Shown: positions 54,585 through 63,605 of the stretch, one piece after another
Numbering within the stretch: the stretch's first letter is position 1
Layout: every line of letters starts with the position of its first letter
Source: APNM01 sp040361335
Lineage (GTDB): Bacteria > Pseudomonadota > Gammaproteobacteria > Nevskiales > Salinisphaeraceae
Assembly: GCF_040361335.1 (NCBI RefSeq)
Contig: NZ_APNM01000004.1
Span: 1 to 64,000, forward strand
Direction of reading: 5' to 3'
DNA: 64,000 nucleotides
Made by a program: the position numbers and the translations under genes
The notes under the pieces: model-generated
Told to the model about the DNA's origin: nothing
The model's database searches: none
What the model saw: the letters and a program-made list of their open reading frames with translations, nothing else

Positions 54585-55543
54585 CCCGCCAGGGGCAGTT
54601 CCACGTGGCCATCCGGCGGCAACCCGCGGGCGAGGTAGTAATCCTGCGGGTCGGTGCCGTCGTAGCGGCGTTCGTTGATGAAGCGCCGGATCACGGCGGC
54701 GCATTCGTTGGCCCGCACCACCAGGAACAGGTGGCCGCCGCCGCGCACCACGTGCATGTACGACTTGGGGATCAGCCAGTACAGCAGACGGGTGTTCACC
54801 AGCGGCATGATCGGGTCGTCGTCGCCCCCCATCACCAGCGTCGGACAGCGCAGCTTGTACAGCCGGTGGGCGCTGGTCCAGTAGGCGCCCGCCAGAAGCT
54901 GATAGATGTAGCCGCGCAGCGCGGGACGCCGTGTCAGGGAGCCGTGGCGCTCGATCAGGTCCGGGCGGCGCCGCATGAGGCCGCCGTAGATCTCCGGCGC
55001 CACGCGCGCCAGGTAGCTACGGGAGATATAGCGGCGCGGCGTGGTCATGCGCAACAGGACGTTGGGCTTGGCCGGCAACGCGACCATGCCCGCCGAGGTG
55101 GCGGCCAGGATCAGGCGGTTGGTGCGCTCGGGATACTGGATCGCGAACTGCTGGGCCATGGCGCCGCCCCAGGACACCCCCGCGATATTGATCGCGCCGG
55201 TGTAGCCCAGCCGGTCGAGGAGCTTGGCGGTCATGCGCGCCAGCCCGGCGAAGCGCTTGGGGAAACGCAGCGGCGGCGATTCGCCGGTACCGGGCATGTC
55301 GAAGATGATCAGTTCCATCTCCTCCAGCGCGTCGGCGAACGGCTGCACGAGATCGAGATTGGCGCCGATGCCGTTGAACAGCAGCAGCGGACGCCCGCGC
55401 CCCGGGCGGATGCCCACCCGCAGCCGGATGCCGTCGACCTCGACGAATTCCACCTGCATCGGCCGCCGCCTGAAGGCCACGGCCGTGGGTGCCGAGCGCG
55501 GCTTGCGCCCTTGTTCTGTGGTGGGTTTGATCAAGGCCGCCAT
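54581..55543 (-). CDS. phaZ: poly(3-hydroxyalkanoate) depolymerase PhaZ
   Basis: The intracellular medium-chain PHA depolymerase hydrolyses stored polyester. The 320-residue alpha/beta hydrolase has the lipase box AGVSWGG with Ser124, the acidic residue in GGDDDPIMPLVN and the histidine in RGGGHLFLV. The ATG at 55543 (MAALIKPTTEQ) is preceded by AGGGGG. It lies downstream of a paralogue and phaC on the same strand. Confidence 0.9.
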   Translation of the reverse strand: MAALIKPTTEQGRKPRSAPTAVAFRRRPMQVEFVEVDGIRLRVGIRPGRGRPLLLFNGIGANLDLVQPFADALEEMELIIFDMPGTGESPPLRFPKRFAGLARMTAKLLDRLGYTGAINIAGVSWGGAMAQQFAIQYPERTNRLILAATSAGMVALPAKPNVLLRMTTPRRYISRSYLARVAPEIYGGLMRRRPDLIERHGSLTRRPALRGYIYQLLAGAYWTSAHRLYKLRCPTLVMGGDDDPIMPLVNTRLLYWLIPKSYMHVVRGGGHLFLVVRANECAAVIRRFINERRYDGTDPQDYYLARGLPPDGHVELPLAG

Positions 55544-55750
55544 CCGGTACCCCCTATCGTGTCTCGACTCGGTACTGCCCGCGTTGCGTGGTGTTCGGCG
55601 CGACGACCACGGCAGGCGGCGGCGCATCCCGCGCCGTTATCGGCTTCCAACCATGATATCGGCGGCGGGACGTCCCCCTGAAGCGCCGCCCTACCGAACG
55701 GTCGGTTTCAGGCAGACTAAGGTGCCGCCCGGCGGGGTGCAAGGGCCGGG

Positions 55751-56587
55751 TCACAGGATATCCTTGGCCGGCAGCTCGTCGCGCAGGTCGCGGGCGGCCA
55801 GGAAACGTGCGACGACACTGGCTACCTCGGCCGGCCGGGTCACCAACAGCAGATGGCCGGCACCGCGGACCACGTGCAGCCGCGAGCGCGGCAGCAACAG
55901 GTTCAGCAGGCGCGCGTTGACCAGCGGTATCACCGGATCGTCGTCCCCCGCCAGGATCAGGGTCGGGGTATAGAGCCGGTGCAGCCAGGGCAGACTGGAA
56001 AAGCCCACCATCGACAGCAGTTGCGAGGCATAGCCCAGGTGGCTGGGAATCTTGGCGGCGGCGGCGTTGTCGCGGATCAGGGCCGGCTCGGTGGCCGCGC
56101 GGCCGCCGTAGACCGACTCCGCCACCGCCGCGTAGCGTCGGGCGGACCGGAAACGGGTCGGCGTTGCCAGGCGCCAGAGACTGGCCAGCCTTCCGGGGAA
56201 CATCACCTGCCCCGGCGAGGTGGCCGCGAGCACCAGGCGCCGCAGGCGGGCGGGGGGCCGGTGCGCGAAAGCCTGGGCCAGGAAGCCGCCCCACGCGGCA
56301 CCCAACATGTCCACCGGTCCCTCGTAGCCGAGCGCGTCCAGCAGGCCCGCGGTGAGATCGGCGTAACCGGACATCCGGCGCAGTGGCTGCCGCAGACCCG
56401 ATCCGCCGACGCCCGGCACATCGAACAGGACGATCTCGCTGCGCTCCAGGGCGTCCACGAACGGCGCCAGGAGCTCGAAGTTCGCGCCCAATTCGCTGCA
56501 TAGGACCAGGGGGACGCCCTCGCCGGGCCGTATCGCGGCCCGCAGGTGCTCGCCGTCGACGGTGACGCGGCGGATACGCCAGTCCAT
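55751..56587 (-). CDS. PhaZ paralogue lacking the catalytic serine
   Basis: This 278-residue protein aligns with PhaZ along its whole length, including GDDDPVIPLVNARLL and the histidine segment RGAGHLLLV. At the nucleophile elbow it reads LGAAWGG, so the serine is Ala98 (codon GCG). It is therefore unlikely to hydrolyse polyester and may be a regulatory or granule-bound pseudoenzyme. It lies between phaC (11 bases upstream) and phaZ, so it is probably co-transcribed. Confidence 0.85.
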   Translation of the reverse strand: MDWRIRRVTVDGEHLRAAIRPGEGVPLVLCSELGANFELLAPFVDALERSEIVLFDVPGVGGSGLRQPLRRMSGYADLTAGLLDALGYEGPVDMLGAAWGGFLAQAFAHRPPARLRRLVLAATSPGQVMFPGRLASLWRLATPTRFRSARRYAAVAESVYGGRAATEPALIRDNAAAAKIPSHLGYASQLLSMVGFSSLPWLHRLYTPTLILAGDDDPVIPLVNARLLNLLLPRSRLHVVRGAGHLLLVTRPAEVASVVARFLAARDLRDELPAKDIL

Positions 56588-56598
56588 GCTCGTGGCCG

Positions 56599-58359
56599 TC
56601 ACTTCTGGTGGACGTAGCGCCCCGGCGCCGGCTCGCCCGGCGGATGGGCCTCGCTGCCCAGGGCGGTCGGGGCCTCGCGCTCGCCCTCGGAATGGCCGCG
56701 GGCCCAATCGATCCAGGCTTCCCACCAGGAGCCGTCGCGCACGTCGGCGCGCTCCAGCCATTCGCCCGCCGAGAGACTGTAGTCGTCGTGCTCGAAGTAC
56801 TTGGCCTTGGGATTGCCGGGCGGATTGACGATCGACTGGATGTGCCCGGACGAGCTGAGCACGAAGCGGACATCGCCGCCGAAAAGCTGCGTGGAGCGGT
56901 AACAGGCCTCCCACGGGGTGATGTGGTCGGTGATGCCGGCGATGATGAACACGTCGCAATCCACCCGCCCCAGATCGATGGGCGTGCCCAGCATCTTCAT
57001 GCCGCCGGGCCGGACCAGCGGGTTCTGGCGGAAGATGTTGAGGATATCGGCATGGAACTGCGCCGGCAGCCGCGTGGTGTCGTTGTTCCAGTAGAGGATG
57101 TCGAAGGCCGGCGGATCGTTGCCCATCATGTAGTTGTTGGCCACGAAGCTCCAGACCAGGTCGTCCGGCCGCAACCACGCGAAGGCACGCTGCATCTGGG
57201 CGCCGTCGAGCACGCCCCGGGACCGGCTGCGCGCGATCGCCGCCTTGATCGCGGCGTCATTGGCGAACAGGCCCAGCAATGTCTTCGCGCGCGTATCCAG
57301 CACCGTCACCAGCAGGGTCAGGCAGGCGATCTTGTGACCCTCGCCGAGGGCGTACATGTGCGCGGCGAGCACCGCGGCGGTGAAACCGCCGGCACAGGCC
57401 GCCATCAGCTTCACCGAGTCGGCGCCGGTGATCTCGCGCACCGCGTCCAACGCTTCGCGGGCGGCCGAGACATAGGTCTCCATGCCCCAGTCCCGCTGTG
57501 CCGCGGTGGGGTTGCGCCAGGAGATGGTGAACATCTGCTGGCCCTGAGACACGGCGTGGCGCACGAAGCTCTTTTCCTCGGCCAGATCCACGATGTAGTA
57601 CTTGTTGATCTGCGGCGGCACCAGCAGGATCGGCGTCGCGTCCACCCGTTCGGTGCGCGGGGCGTACTGGATCACCTCGCAGACCGCGTTCCGGAAGACC
57701 ACGGCACCCGGGGAATTCGTCAGGTTCTTGCCCACCGCGAACGGCCGCGGGTCGACCTGGCTGGGCATGCCGTGGTTGTTGACCAGGTCGTCGATGAGGT
57801 TGCGCAGGCCGCGGGCGATCGAGAGGCCGCGCGTCGACAGCGCGTTGCCCAGAAAGCCCGGATTCCCGACCGGGGTATTGGTCGGCGCGGCCGCCGCGAT
57901 CACCTGCATGAGCATGAAGCGGGCACGCTCCATGTCGGTCTCGTCGGCATCGATGGAATCCAGGATGTCACGCAGGCTGCGCGCCCAAGCCAGGTAGATC
58001 TGCATCACCCGGCGGTAATAGCCGCTCTCGCGCCAGACGCGGTGCTGGAAGCGCCGGTCCTTGGGATCGGGCGTGATCCGGGAGCGTCCCAGCAGGATGC
58101 GGCCGACTTCGGCGGCGAACTTCGCCTCGCGCTTCGCCACCAGCACCGGGTTGAGCGAGAGCAGCTTGAGCAGGCGGGAGGCGGCGTCGATCAGCTCCTC
58201 GCGGGTGAGGCCCACCACCGGGTTGGCCCCCAGGATGTTGTCGACCGCGTTGCGCGCCTCCGCGATCGCCGCGCGCCGGCGCGCCTCAATGCCGGCGGCG
58301 TCGTTGTCGTTGGCCGCCTCGGCCGTTCCCGCCCCTTCGATTCGCTGTTTTTTCGCCAT
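56599..58359 (-). CDS. phaC: poly(3-hydroxyalkanoate) synthase, class-II-like
   Basis: PhaC polymerises 3-hydroxyacyl-CoA into storage polyester. The 586-residue protein has the nucleophile segment MAACAGGF with Cys322, ILLVPPQINKYYIVDLA and the acidic/histidine regions AGITDHITPW and SSSGHIQSIVNPPGNPKAKY. AACAGG resembles class II (medium-chain) synthases more than the GYCIGG of class I. The phaC-phaZ2-phaZ order supports medium-chain PHA, fed by fatty-acid oxidation. Confidence 0.95.
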   Translation of the reverse strand: MAKKQRIEGAGTAEAANDNDAAGIEARRRAAIAEARNAVDNILGANPVVGLTREELIDAASRLLKLLSLNPVLVAKREAKFAAEVGRILLGRSRITPDPKDRRFQHRVWRESGYYRRVMQIYLAWARSLRDILDSIDADETDMERARFMLMQVIAAAAPTNTPVGNPGFLGNALSTRGLSIARGLRNLIDDLVNNHGMPSQVDPRPFAVGKNLTNSPGAVVFRNAVCEVIQYAPRTERVDATPILLVPPQINKYYIVDLAEEKSFVRHAVSQGQQMFTISWRNPTAAQRDWGMETYVSAAREALDAVREITGADSVKLMAACAGGFTAAVLAAHMYALGEGHKIACLTLLVTVLDTRAKTLLGLFANDAAIKAAIARSRSRGVLDGAQMQRAFAWLRPDDLVWSFVANNYMMGNDPPAFDILYWNNDTTRLPAQFHADILNIFRQNPLVRPGGMKMLGTPIDLGRVDCDVFIIAGITDHITPWEACYRSTQLFGGDVRFVLSSSGHIQSIVNPPGNPKAKYFEHDDYSLSAGEWLERADVRDGSWWEAWIDWARGHSEGEREAPTALGSEAHPPGEPAPGRYVHQK

Positions 58360-58424
58360 GGTTCTAGGTTAGCACTGTCTTATGTGAATCCAATCAAGGT
58401 ATCGCGCCGACTGCAAAGCGGAAA

Positions 58425-58580
58425 TAATCCGCGGATCGCCGCCGATAGACGCGGATCAAAGGCACCCGGCACATGGTGTCAATCCGGCCGGCGCGGTCGG
58501 AAGCGACGGCAGCGCCCTCGCGACCTGTCCCTGGCCCGGCAACCCGTTCCTCCGCGTCCATCGGCGTCCATCTGCGGATA
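58425..58580. repeat. dispersed inverted-arm repeat (GCGGAT family) between phaC and yihY
   Basis: The left arm 58425-58458 (TAATCCGCGGATCGCCGCCG...) and the right arm 58551-58580 (TCCGCGTCCATCGGCGTCCA...) are imperfect reverse complements about 90 bases apart. Unlike the other sites it lies between divergent genes, where it may affect the yihY leader. Confidence 0.65.
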
Positions 58581-58602
58581 AGAGAGCCGCAGACTGCGTA
58601 CA

Positions 58603-59964
58603 ATGCCCGCAGGCAGAGCGAGGTTCGACGTGCTCACGCAAATCCGACACCACATCACGCGCTGGGTCTGGGGGAACGAGCCGGAAACGCTCCCCTTCCT
58701 CCGCCGGTGGGCCGTATTCACCGCCCGCATGGCGCACGTGCTCGTGCGCGACCTGGGCGGCGGCCAGATCACCCTGAGGGCGATGAGCCTGGTCTACACC
58801 ACGCTGCTGTCGCTGGTGCCCTTGCTCGCCCTGGCCTTCTCCCTGCTCAAGGGTTTCGGTGTGGACAATGTCCTGCGCCCCGTGCTGATGCGTTTCCTGG
58901 CCCCGCTGGGATCGGGCGCGGCCGACCTGGCAGAACAGATCATCGGCTTCGTCGAGAACATCAAGGTGGGCGTGCTCGGCGCGGTCGGCCTGGGCCTGCT
59001 GCTCTATTCGGTGATCTCGCTGATCCAGAAGATGGAGTCCGGCTTCAACTTCATCTGGCAGGTACGCCGCCCCCGCAGCCTGGGACGCCGGTTCTCCGAG
59101 TACCTGTCGGTGCTGGTGTTCGGCCCCCTGATCGTACTGGCAGCCACCAGCATGACCGCCACGGTCGCGAGCAACACCGGCGTACAGCACCTGCTGGAGA
59201 TCGAACCCTTCGGGACCACGCTGTACCTGGTCGGACGCTTCCTGCCCTATTTCCTGTACACGGCGGGGTTCACCTTCCTGTTCCTGTTCATGCCCAACAC
59301 CCGCGTGCGTTTCCTGCCGGCCCTGGCCGGCGGCCTGTTCGCGGGCGTGCTGTGGCAGACGGCCAGCTTCGCCTTCGCCACCTTCGCCAGCAACGCCGGC
59401 AACGTCAACGCGATCTATTCCAGCTTCGCCATCGGCGTGCTGCTGTTGATCTGGCTGTACGTCTCGTGGCTGATCCTGCTCATGGGTTGCCGCTTCGCCT
59501 TCCTGCTCCAGCACCCGGAGCAGCTCAGCCGCGCCCCCTACCCGCCGCGATTGACCGCCGAGCGCGAGGAGGAGCTGGCCCTGTTGACGATGACGCTGGT
59601 GGCCTACAACTTCATCCACGGGCAACCGCCCTGGCAGACGGACCGTCTGGCGCGCTACCTGCATGCCGTGCCGGAGCACGTATTCCGCGTGCTCGACCGG
59701 CTCGTGGACTGCGGCCTGCTGGTCGAGACGGGCGATCCCGAGCCCGCGATCCTACCGCGCCGGGATATCGACGCGGTCACGGCCGCGGACATTCTGACGG
59801 CGGTGCGCCGCGACGACCCGGAATGGCCGCCGCGGCGCCCCTCGCACCGGCCGTACGGCCAGGTCCGGGAACTGCTGGGCCGGGTCGACGACGCCCGGCG
59901 CGAGGCGCTGGACGGTGTCACCCTGCGCCGGCTCGCGGAAAGCGCCGGCCAGGAGAGCCCGTAG
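58603..59964 (+). CDS. YihY/BrkB-family membrane protein with C-terminal winged helix
   Basis: The 453-residue protein has six membrane segments in residues 60-310 (SLVYTTLLSLVPLLALAFSL, LPALAGGLFAGVLWQ, the final YVSWLILLMGCRFAF) typical of YihY/BrkB. A soluble tail from about 320 resembles a winged-helix domain (DRLARYLHAVPEHVFRVLDRL). YihY was once called RNase BN, which is now known to be wrong; the function is uncertain. The tail suggests nucleic-acid or protein binding. Confidence 0.87.
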   Translation: MPAGRARFDVLTQIRHHITRWVWGNEPETLPFLRRWAVFTARMAHVLVRDLGGGQITLRAMSLVYTTLLSLVPLLALAFSLLKGFGVDNVLRPVLMRFLAPLGSGAADLAEQIIGFVENIKVGVLGAVGLGLLLYSVISLIQKMESGFNFIWQVRRPRSLGRRFSEYLSVLVFGPLIVLAATSMTATVASNTGVQHLLEIEPFGTTLYLVGRFLPYFLYTAGFTFLFLFMPNTRVRFLPALAGGLFAGVLWQTASFAFATFASNAGNVNAIYSSFAIGVLLLIWLYVSWLILLMGCRFAFLLQHPEQLSRAPYPPRLTAEREEELALLTMTLVAYNFIHGQPPWQTDRLARYLHAVPEHVFRVLDRLVDCGLLVETGDPEPAILPRRDIDAVTAADILTAVRRDDPEWPPRRPSHRPYGQVRELLGRVDDARREALDGVTLRRLAESAGQESP

Positions 59965-59968
59965 CCGC

Positions 59969-59992
59969 CGGGGCCGGGTCGATTTCGGCCCC
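59969..59992 (+). terminator. GC hairpin after the YihY gene
   Basis: CGGGGCCG at 59969-59976 pairs with CGGCCCCG at 59985-59992 around an eight-base loop, directly after the stop codon. There is no U-tract. Confidence 0.45.
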
Positions 59993-60006
59993 GCGGAGAA
60001 AGCTCT

Positions 60007-60040
60007 TATACTCCGCGCCTTGTAGCCGTCGAGGGAGGGA
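60007..60040 (+). promoter_or_regulatory. putative -10 and ribosome site of the first fadD
   Basis: TATACT at 60007-60012 is a good -10 hexamer; only a weak TTCGGC lies at the -35 distance. GGGAGGGA at about 60033-60040 is a strong ribosome site for the ATG at 60044. Confidence 0.45.
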
Positions 60041-60043
60041 CGA

Positions 60044-61696
60044 ATGGAAAAGGTCTGGCTGGAAAGCTATCCCGAGGGCGTCAGCGATGACGTGGACACC
60101 GAGGCCTACGACTCGCTCGCCCAGGCACTGGAACAGAGTTGCGAGCGTTTTTCCGACCGGGTGGCGTTCTCCAGCATGGGCGTGGAATGGACCTACGCCG
60201 ATGTCGAGCGCCGCTCGCGCGAGTTCGCGGGCTATCTCCAGAACGAGCTGGGCCTGGGCAAGGGCGATCGCATCGCGATCATGATGCCGAACTGCCTGCA
60301 GTACGTGGTGGCCCTGTTCGGCGCCCTGCGGGCGGGCTTGGTCGTGGTCAACGTCAATCCGCTCTACACCGCCCGCGAGCTGGAGCACCAGCTCGAGGAC
60401 AGCGGCGCCCGCACCATCGTGATCATGGAGAACTTCGCGGCGACGCTGGAGAAGGTCTACGACTCGGTCCCGGTCGAGCGGGTGATCACCACCCAGCTCG
60501 GCGACCTGCTGGGCGGTCTCAAGGGCATGCTGACCAACTTCGTGGTCAAGCGCGTCAAGAAGCTGGTGCCGGCCTGGTCGCTGCCGGACACGGTGCGCTT
60601 CCGGTCCGCGCTGGCCCGCGGTGACGAGTTCACCGCGCCGGACCTGGGCCACGACGACCTGGCCTTCCTGCAGTACACCGGCGGTACCACAGGCCCGGCC
60701 AAGGGCGCCATGCTCTCGCACGGCAACCTGGTAGCCAATCTCCAGCAGGGCCGCGCCTGGTTCGCGCCGATGATGAGCGGGCAGGACGACGAGGTCATCA
60801 TCACGGCCCTGCCGATGTACCACGTGTTCGCGCTGACCGTGAACACGCTCATCTTCTTCACCCTGGGCGGCAAGAACGTCCTGATCACCAACCCCCGGGA
60901 CATGGCCGGCTTCGTCAAGGAGCTGCGCGAGCATCGCTTCACCGCCATCACCGGCGTCAACACCCTGTTCAACGGCCTGCTCAACACGCCCGGCTTCTCC
61001 AGCCTGGACTTCTCGCACCTCAAGCTGGCCATGGGCGGCGGCATGGCGGTGCAGAAACCCGTGGCCGAGCGCTGGATGCGGATCACCGGCGTGCCCATCG
61101 TCGAGGGCTACGGCCTCTCCGAGACCTCGCCCGTGGCCACCTGCAATCCGCTGGATATCAAGGAATTCAACCACTCCATCGGCCTGCCCGTGCCCGGCAC
61201 CGAGGTGGTGGTTCGGGACGACGACAACAACGACGTCCCCGAGGGCGAGCCGGGCGAGCTGTGCATCCGCGGGCCGCAGGTGATGCAGGGCTACTGGAAC
61301 AAGCCCGAGGCCAACGCCGAGGCGTTCACGCCGGACGGATTCTTCCGCACCGGCGACATCGCGCGGATGGACCGGTACGGCTACTTCTACATCGTCGACC
61401 GCAAGAAGGACATGATCCTGGTCTCGGGCTTCAACGTCTTCCCCAACGAGATCGAGGACGTGGTGGCCGGTCACCCCGGCGTGCTGGAGGCCGCGGCGGT
61501 GGGCGTGCCCGACGAGAAATCGGGCGAGGCGATCAAGCTGTTCGTGGTCAAGAAGGACCCCGAGCTCAAGATCGACAGCGTCCGCGAATACTGCCGCGAG
61601 CACCTGACCGGCTACAAGGTGCCCAAGCACATCGAGTTCATCGACGAAATCCCGAAATCCAACGTCGGCAAGATCCTGCGCAAGGAGCTGCGCTGA
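60044..61696 (+). CDS. fadD: long-chain fatty-acid-CoA ligase (first copy)
   Basis: FadD activates fatty acids to acyl-CoA for beta-oxidation. The 550-residue AMP-forming enzyme has the AMP loop LQYTGGTTGPAKGAMLS, GYGLSETSP, GELCIRGPQVMQGYW, the Asp-containing GFFRTGDIARM and the C-terminal catalytic lysine in PKSNVGKILRKEL. The tandem arrangement with a second copy matches fadD1-fadD2 of Pseudomonas. Confidence 0.95.
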   Translation: MEKVWLESYPEGVSDDVDTEAYDSLAQALEQSCERFSDRVAFSSMGVEWTYADVERRSREFAGYLQNELGLGKGDRIAIMMPNCLQYVVALFGALRAGLVVVNVNPLYTARELEHQLEDSGARTIVIMENFAATLEKVYDSVPVERVITTQLGDLLGGLKGMLTNFVVKRVKKLVPAWSLPDTVRFRSALARGDEFTAPDLGHDDLAFLQYTGGTTGPAKGAMLSHGNLVANLQQGRAWFAPMMSGQDDEVIITALPMYHVFALTVNTLIFFTLGGKNVLITNPRDMAGFVKELREHRFTAITGVNTLFNGLLNTPGFSSLDFSHLKLAMGGGMAVQKPVAERWMRITGVPIVEGYGLSETSPVATCNPLDIKEFNHSIGLPVPGTEVVVRDDDNNDVPEGEPGELCIRGPQVMQGYWNKPEANAEAFTPDGFFRTGDIARMDRYGYFYIVDRKKDMILVSGFNVFPNEIEDVVAGHPGVLEAAAVGVPDEKSGEAIKLFVVKKDPELKIDSVREYCREHLTGYKVPKHIEFIDEIPKSNVGKILRKELR

Positions 61697-61728
61697 GCGC
61701 CCGCCGGAGACGCCTGATCAACGGGCCG

Positions 61729-61793
61729 GCCGCCTGACAGGCGGCTGATATACTGCCGGCGCGCGGTCCGGCGGGCACGCGCCGGTATATATA
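61729..61793 (+). promoter_or_regulatory. inverted repeats and promoter-like region before the second fadD
   Basis: A hairpin GCCGCCT-GAC-AGGCGGC lies at 61729-61745. A second pair, CCGGCGCG at 61756-61763 and CGCGCCGG at 61778-61785, is flanked by TATAC/GTATA-like sequence. TATATA at about 61788-61793 is a likely -10 element. The second fadD therefore probably has its own promoter and a regulator site. Confidence 0.45.
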
Positions 61794-61840
61794 AAACAGG
61801 CACGAACAGCCCCGGCCACCGGGGCGAACATGGGGAGAAG

Positions 61841-63517
61841 ATGGAGAAAATCTGGCTGGAGAACTACCCGCAGGGCATCAAAGCCGAGATCGAGCTCGAC
61901 CCCGAGACCTCGATCGTCGACGTCCTGGAGCGTAGCTGCGACCGGTTCGCCGACCGCGTGGCCTACGTGAACATGGACCACGCCCTGACCTACGCCGAGC
62001 TGGACCGGGCCTCGCAAGCCTTCGCGTCCTTCCTGCAGAACGACCTTGGCTTCGGCAAGGGCGACCGCGTCGCCCTGATGATGCCCAACCTGCTGCAGTA
62101 TCCGGTGGCCCTGTTCGGCATCCTGCGCGCGGGCATGGTGGCGGTGAACGTGAACCCGCTGTACACCGCCCGCGAGCTGGAGCACCAGCTCGCCGACGCC
62201 GGCGCCCGCGGCATCGTGATCGTGGAGAATTTCGCCGCCACGCTGGAACAGGTGATCGACCGCGTGCCCCTGGAGGCGGTGATCACGACCCGCATCGGCG
62301 ACATGCTGCCGTTCCCGCGCCGGCAGGTGGTCAACCTCGCGGTCAAGCATCTCAAGAAGATGGTCCCGGATTTCTCGCTGCCGGGCGCCATCGGTTTCAA
62401 CGACGCGCTGTCGCGCGGCGAGAAGCGGGCCATGCACGACGCCGGCGTGACCGGCGACGACATCGCCTTCCTGCAGTACACCGGCGGCACCACGGGGCTG
62501 GCCAAGGGCGCCACGCTGCTGCACCGGAATATCGTCGCCAACCTGGAACAGGCCTCGGCCTGGCTGGAACCCTGGACCGACGAGGGCGGCGAGACCATCG
62601 TCACCGCCCTGCCGCTGTACCACGTCTTCGCACTGACCGCGAACTGCCTGGTGTTCCTGAAACTGGGCGGCAAGAACGTGCTGATCACCAATCCGCGCGA
62701 CATCCCGGGGCTGGTCAAGGAATTGAAGAAATACCCCTTCACCGCCTTCACCGGCGTGAACACCCTGTTCAACGCCCTGCTCAACGACGCCGACTTCCGC
62801 GCCCTGGACTTCTCGCCCCTGAAGCTGACCCTGGGCGGCGGCGCCGCGGTGCAACGGCCGGTGGCGGAACGCTGGAAGGAAGTCACCGGCAAGGCACTGA
62901 TCGAGGCCTACGGTCTCACCGAGACCTCGCCGGCGGCCTGCATCAATCCGCTGGACCTCGAGGATTACAACGGGTCCATCGGCCTGCCCATCCCGTCCAC
63001 CGAGATATCCGTCCGCGACGACGACGGCAACGAGGTCCCGGCCGGCGAGCCCGGCGAGCTGTGCATCCGCGGCCCGCAGGTGATGCAGGGCTACTGGAAC
63101 AAGCCCGAGGAGAACGCCAAGACCTTCTTCGACGACGGCTTCCTGCGCACCGGCGACGTCGCCCGCATGGACGACCGGGGCTTCTTCTACATCGTCGACC
63201 GCAAGAAGGACATGATCATCGTTTCCGGCTTCAACGTCTTCCCCAACGAGATCGAGGACGTGGTGGCCGGCCACGAGGGGGTGCTGGAGGCCGCCTGCGT
63301 GGGCGTGCCGGACGACAAGTCCGGCGAGGCGGTGAAGGTATACGCGGTGAAGAAGGATCCCGCGCTCACCGAGGACGACCTGCGCGCCTACTGCCGCGAG
63401 AACCTGACCGGCTACAAGGTCCCCCGACACATCGAGTTCATCGACGAGCTGCCCAAGTCGAACGTGGGCAAGATCCTGCGCAAGGAACTGCGCGACCGGT
63501 CGATGGCGGCGGCCTGA
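61841..63517 (+). CDS. fadD: long-chain fatty-acid-CoA ligase (second copy)
   Basis: The 558-residue paralogue has the same landmarks: LQYTGGTTGLAKGATLL, AYGLTETSP, GELCIRGPQVMQGYW, GFLRTGDVARM and PKSNVGKILRKEL. It differs across much of the N-terminal half and in the substrate-pocket regions, so chain-length preference may differ. Several stretches of about 40 bases in the 3' half are identical or nearly so to the first copy. GGGGAGAAG precedes the ATG. Confidence 0.95.
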   Translation: MEKIWLENYPQGIKAEIELDPETSIVDVLERSCDRFADRVAYVNMDHALTYAELDRASQAFASFLQNDLGFGKGDRVALMMPNLLQYPVALFGILRAGMVAVNVNPLYTARELEHQLADAGARGIVIVENFAATLEQVIDRVPLEAVITTRIGDMLPFPRRQVVNLAVKHLKKMVPDFSLPGAIGFNDALSRGEKRAMHDAGVTGDDIAFLQYTGGTTGLAKGATLLHRNIVANLEQASAWLEPWTDEGGETIVTALPLYHVFALTANCLVFLKLGGKNVLITNPRDIPGLVKELKKYPFTAFTGVNTLFNALLNDADFRALDFSPLKLTLGGGAAVQRPVAERWKEVTGKALIEAYGLTETSPAACINPLDLEDYNGSIGLPIPSTEISVRDDDGNEVPAGEPGELCIRGPQVMQGYWNKPEENAKTFFDDGFLRTGDVARMDDRGFFYIVDRKKDMIIVSGFNVFPNEIEDVVAGHEGVLEAACVGVPDDKSGEAVKVYAVKKDPALTEDDLRAYCRENLTGYKVPRHIEFIDELPKSNVGKILRKELRDRSMAAA

Positions 63518-63586
63518 GGGGCGTTCCCGGTTTCCGGCAAGAGACTCCCTGGCTGGAAACCGCTTCCCCGGAACCCGGCAACGGCA

Positions 63587-63605
63587 CCCCTGACGGCGTC
63601 AGGGG
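63587..63605. terminator. hairpin between fadD and the methyltransferase gene
   Basis: CCCCTGACG at 63587-63595 and CGTCAGGGG at 63597-63605 are exact complements around a single central base, so the tip must open. The structure overlaps the stop codon of the minus-strand methyltransferase. No clear U-tract is present. Confidence 0.45.

Noticed and set aside
58603..59964. Naming the YihY gene as ribonuclease BN
   Set aside because: The RNase BN activity once assigned to this family was later shown to belong to a different enzyme (ElaC/RNase Z type), so the old name would mislead.
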